Shown here piece by piece: positions 40,491 through 42,500 of a stretch of DNA of 42,500 bases (position 1 is the first letter of the stretch; the number at the start of each line of letters is the position of its first letter). Source of the stretch: Mortierella sp. BCC40632. Its lineage: Eukaryota > Mortierellomycota > Mortierellomycetes > Mortierellales > Mortierellaceae. The notes under the pieces are model-generated. The model was given only the letters and a program-made list of their open reading frames with translations, made no database searches and was not told where the DNA came from. The translations under genes and the position numbers were made by a program. The stretch spans positions 1 through 42,500 of the forward strand of contig WAEK01000007.1 of the NCBI GenBank assembly GCA_011634665.1. The letters run 5' to 3'.

Positions 40491-42500
40491 ATTTAGACAC
40501 GTGCGGTTCATGGTCAACAGACTAAAAAAGGAAGCAGCAAGACAGTTGCTCTGTTTGTTTTTACCTCGACATGTTTGGAATTGAGATCCCGTAACTCGTC
40601 ATACCGTGACTTGAGCATGATGAACGCGTCCTCAGTCTCTTCTCTGCTCTCGGACAATTTCTTGTTCTCCTCCTTGAGGGTCTGAATTTCTTTGGCAGTA
40701 CTGACTGTGGAAGATGTATGTGTGTGGTGCATCCCAAGGAATTGGTCGCATCGCATCAAAAGGAGAAGGAGTGAAAAAAAAAAAAAAAAAAAAAAAGGTA
40801 GAGACGCATAGGCAGGGGATCAGTTTCATGACGGCTGTGCAAAAGGAAAATCCCAGGGACACGCACACATACACACTCGCGCAATCGCAACATGGAGTAA
40901 GAGGAAATGATAGTGATCCTCTATACTCCTTCGGTCCACCTTCGAACCTTTTTTTTTTTTTTTTTTTTTTTTTTTACCTGCAATATCAGCAAGGCTAGAC
41001 TCGAATTCGTCCAAGACCCCCTTCAACCCCTGTTTCTCTTGTCGCTCCTTCTCTAAAGATGTCTTCAAATCTTCAATCTCGCTCTGGAAAAAGCTGCTTC
41101 TTGCTCCGCCTACCCAAAAAAAAAAAAAAAAAAAAAAAAAAAGTACGGAGAGGATGAGAGGGGGGAGAGGGAAGAAGGGGAAAAGATCGTTAATAGGGAC
41201 CACGATTTCTCGTTTGACAATTCAAAAATGCAGCAGAAAAAAAAAAAAAAAGATGGCTTACCGAACGTTCATACTCTTCTCGGATCTCGTTCGTAATCTC
41301 TATACGAAGATCCATCCGGACGTTCATTTTCATATCCTAAGAGGATCAGATCATTTAAAGAAAACCCCTCCACAGTCAGATGTACGTTCACTCAAGTTGG
41401 ACTCCACCTGGCATTACCATGAAATAAAAAAAAAAAAAAATTACATACCTCCATCTCACGAATACTATATCGAGGCGCATCCAAATTGGTCGAGTCTCGA
41501 ATCCTGGAAGAAAGCATGATACTGCTTGCTCGCCGTAATAGTGCCCCCTCCTTTTTCTCGGTGGGCGTTGTGGGAGACAAACTATTTGCTGATGTCGTTG
41601 TTGATGCTGATGCACCGCTTGCCCCTGTCTCGCCTGGATCTCCCCTCTCGTTCATCAAACTCGGTCCCTTCTTGAAATCTTCTTCCTCCTCTTCATCCTC
41701 TGCTGGCATTTTCTCCAACAGCTTGATCTCATCCACAGCAGCAAAGGACACAGAATGGGCCGAGGAAGGCGATGTCAGGTTGTGGGGTGCGTGACCGGAT
41801 GAAGTTTTGGCTCCTGGAGAGGATTCATCCCCACTCAATGGACCAACAGCTCCTGCAGAACCTTCGACTGTGGACATTTCCTTTTCCTTCTCGGCGGATT
41901 GTGATAATATGCCAATGGTCTCTGCCTTGTGTTTAGTCCGCTCGCGAGCCTTGCTCAAGAGATCCTCTATCAGATGGGATCGCTTCTCTAGAATGGCTGC
42001 TTTCCTGGATGAAGTGGGTGATAATGACTGAGATGGTGATGTTCCTGCAGCCTTTATTGGCTCCGATTGTCCCAGAGGAGATGAGTTCGTTGGTGGGGAC
42101 AATGCTGGTGAAAAGGATGAAGTCAAGACATTAGCATCGCCCAGAGTGGGCGAAAGCAATGATGTCCCTGTCATAGGTACGTGTATTCCATCTGCTGGGA
42201 AGGCAGATGTTGCCATGGCTGTGCCAAAAGTTGGGAGGGCTAGTAGATTTGAGTGCGAAGGTCCCGCCATGGTACTCATTGGTGGACTGATCTCGAGACG
42301 GGAGATCTCAGCACTGCTAGACATCCACTCGGCAAAGGACTGAGCATGGCCATGGTGCTCAATCGAGTCGTGTAGCAATATCTCTTCGTTCGTCAAGATA
42401 TCAACATTGGACTGGTTCAGATGGATGTCTGTGTGATTGAACTCGTCGTCCTCGAACGAATAATCAGTCCCATACATGCCTCCCTGCGGAGGCGGCATCA
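40160..42500 (-). CDS. TACC-family coiled-coil protein (Alp7/TACC-like), five exons, possibly partial at 5' end
   Basis: Exons on the minus strand are 42500(42498)-41449, 41336-41262, 41083-40978, 40704-40565 and 40447-40160. From the ATG at 42498 they give 552 residues in phase. The N-terminal ~350 residues are Ser/Thr/Pro-rich and disordered, with an acidic stretch (EDEEEEEDF). From ~350 a long coiled coil runs to the end. The last ~80 residues match the TACC domain: ERRYEDLRAHADSKLTQASQ, then QEMQMRTLEQALDLKNKENE and a C-terminal SEELIAKLE. In animals and fission yeast TACC proteins bind XMAP215/Alp14 and load it on microtubules at spindle poles. That role is inferred from the family. The ATG is two bases from the window edge, so an upstream coding part cannot be excluded. 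The acceptor of exon 3 (CTTTTTCCAG) was chosen because it alone keeps the coiled-coil frame. Confidence 0.86.
40448..40564 (-). other. Intron 4 of the TACC gene
   Basis: This 117-bp intron has donor GTAAAA and acceptor ATGAATAG. A T28 tract (plus A28, 40460-40487) sits about 11 bases before the acceptor. Confidence 0.82.
40705..40977 (-). other. Intron 3 of the TACC gene
   Basis: This 273-bp intron has donor GTAAAA, running straight into a sense A tract (plus T27, 40949-40975), and acceptor CTTCCACAG. A T23 tract (plus A23, 40774-40796) lies in its second half. Confidence 0.78.
41084..41261 (-). other. Intron 2 of the TACC gene
   Basis: This 178-bp intron has donor GTAAGC and acceptor CTTTTTCCAG. 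It holds T15 (plus A15, 41237-41251) and T27 (plus A27, 41116-41142) tracts. An upstream GGGTAG could also be an acceptor but would shift the frame. Confidence 0.72.
41337..41448 (-). other. Intron 1 of the TACC gene
   Basis: This 112-bp intron has donor GTATGT and acceptor CCTCTTAG. A T15 tract (plus A15, 41426-41440) lies close to the donor. Confidence 0.83.

Overview
The window comes from a filamentous fungus. The host genes have short GT-AG introns, long serine-, proline- and glutamine-rich disordered stretches, and two families typical of fungi: an Spt23/Mga2-type IPT-ankyrin regulator and a TACC (Alp7-like) coiled-coil protein. The poly-Q, poly-Thr and GA/CA repeats and the roughly balanced base composition suggest an early-diverging lineage such as Mortierellomycotina or Mucoromycota. 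That placement is an inference with low-to-moderate confidence.

Left half (1 to about 24.15 kb): a stack of nested transposable elements with no host gene. Target-site duplications let the order be read. Ty3/Gypsy element A (minus strand) is split into 1-1823 and 16593-18923 by Ty3/Gypsy element B (plus strand, 1824-16592, 711/710-bp LTRs, target duplication GGGT). B is split in its RNase H/integrase region by chromovirus C (minus strand, 7089-14162, 257/255-bp LTRs, target duplication GACGC). C is split in its integrase by a Tc1 element D1 (8488-10117, TA duplication). A second Tc1 copy, D2 (19187-20817), lies at the junction of A with a further Gypsy element E (minus strand; protease and gag at about 20820-22616, 5' LTR 23031-23277). 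E carries two hAT-like non-autonomous elements with 8-bp duplications (21717-21861 and 22652-23022). E itself lies inside a foldback repeat of the same family as the second of these, and that repeat also holds a solo LTR (23385-23648, duplication GGGTG). Nearly every transposon reading frame is broken by 1-2 bp indels in homopolymers. Differences between the paired LTRs and between the two Tc1 copies are of the same kind, so part of the damage may be assembly error.

Right half (about 24.15-42.5 kb): three host genes, all on the minus strand, separated by microsatellite-rich spacers. They are an uncharacterised 1125-residue serine-rich protein (25070-28447, apparently intronless); a five-exon Spt23/Mga2-like regulator (29281-37394, about 1888 residues); and a five-exon TACC protein (40160 to the right edge). 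The exon joins of both spliced genes keep frame throughout (5667 nt for the regulator), unlike the transposons.

The most interesting host feature is the Spt23/Mga2-like protein. After the usual Cys-containing Rel/p53-like region, IPT domain and two ankyrin repeats, it appears to carry a second, diverged copy of the Rel-like region at its C terminus, in place of the membrane anchor of the yeast proteins. Also notable are pyrimidine tracts, mostly T15-T28 in the sense strand, in all eight introns, and a family of hAT-like elements that share ends but hold unrelated foldback interiors.
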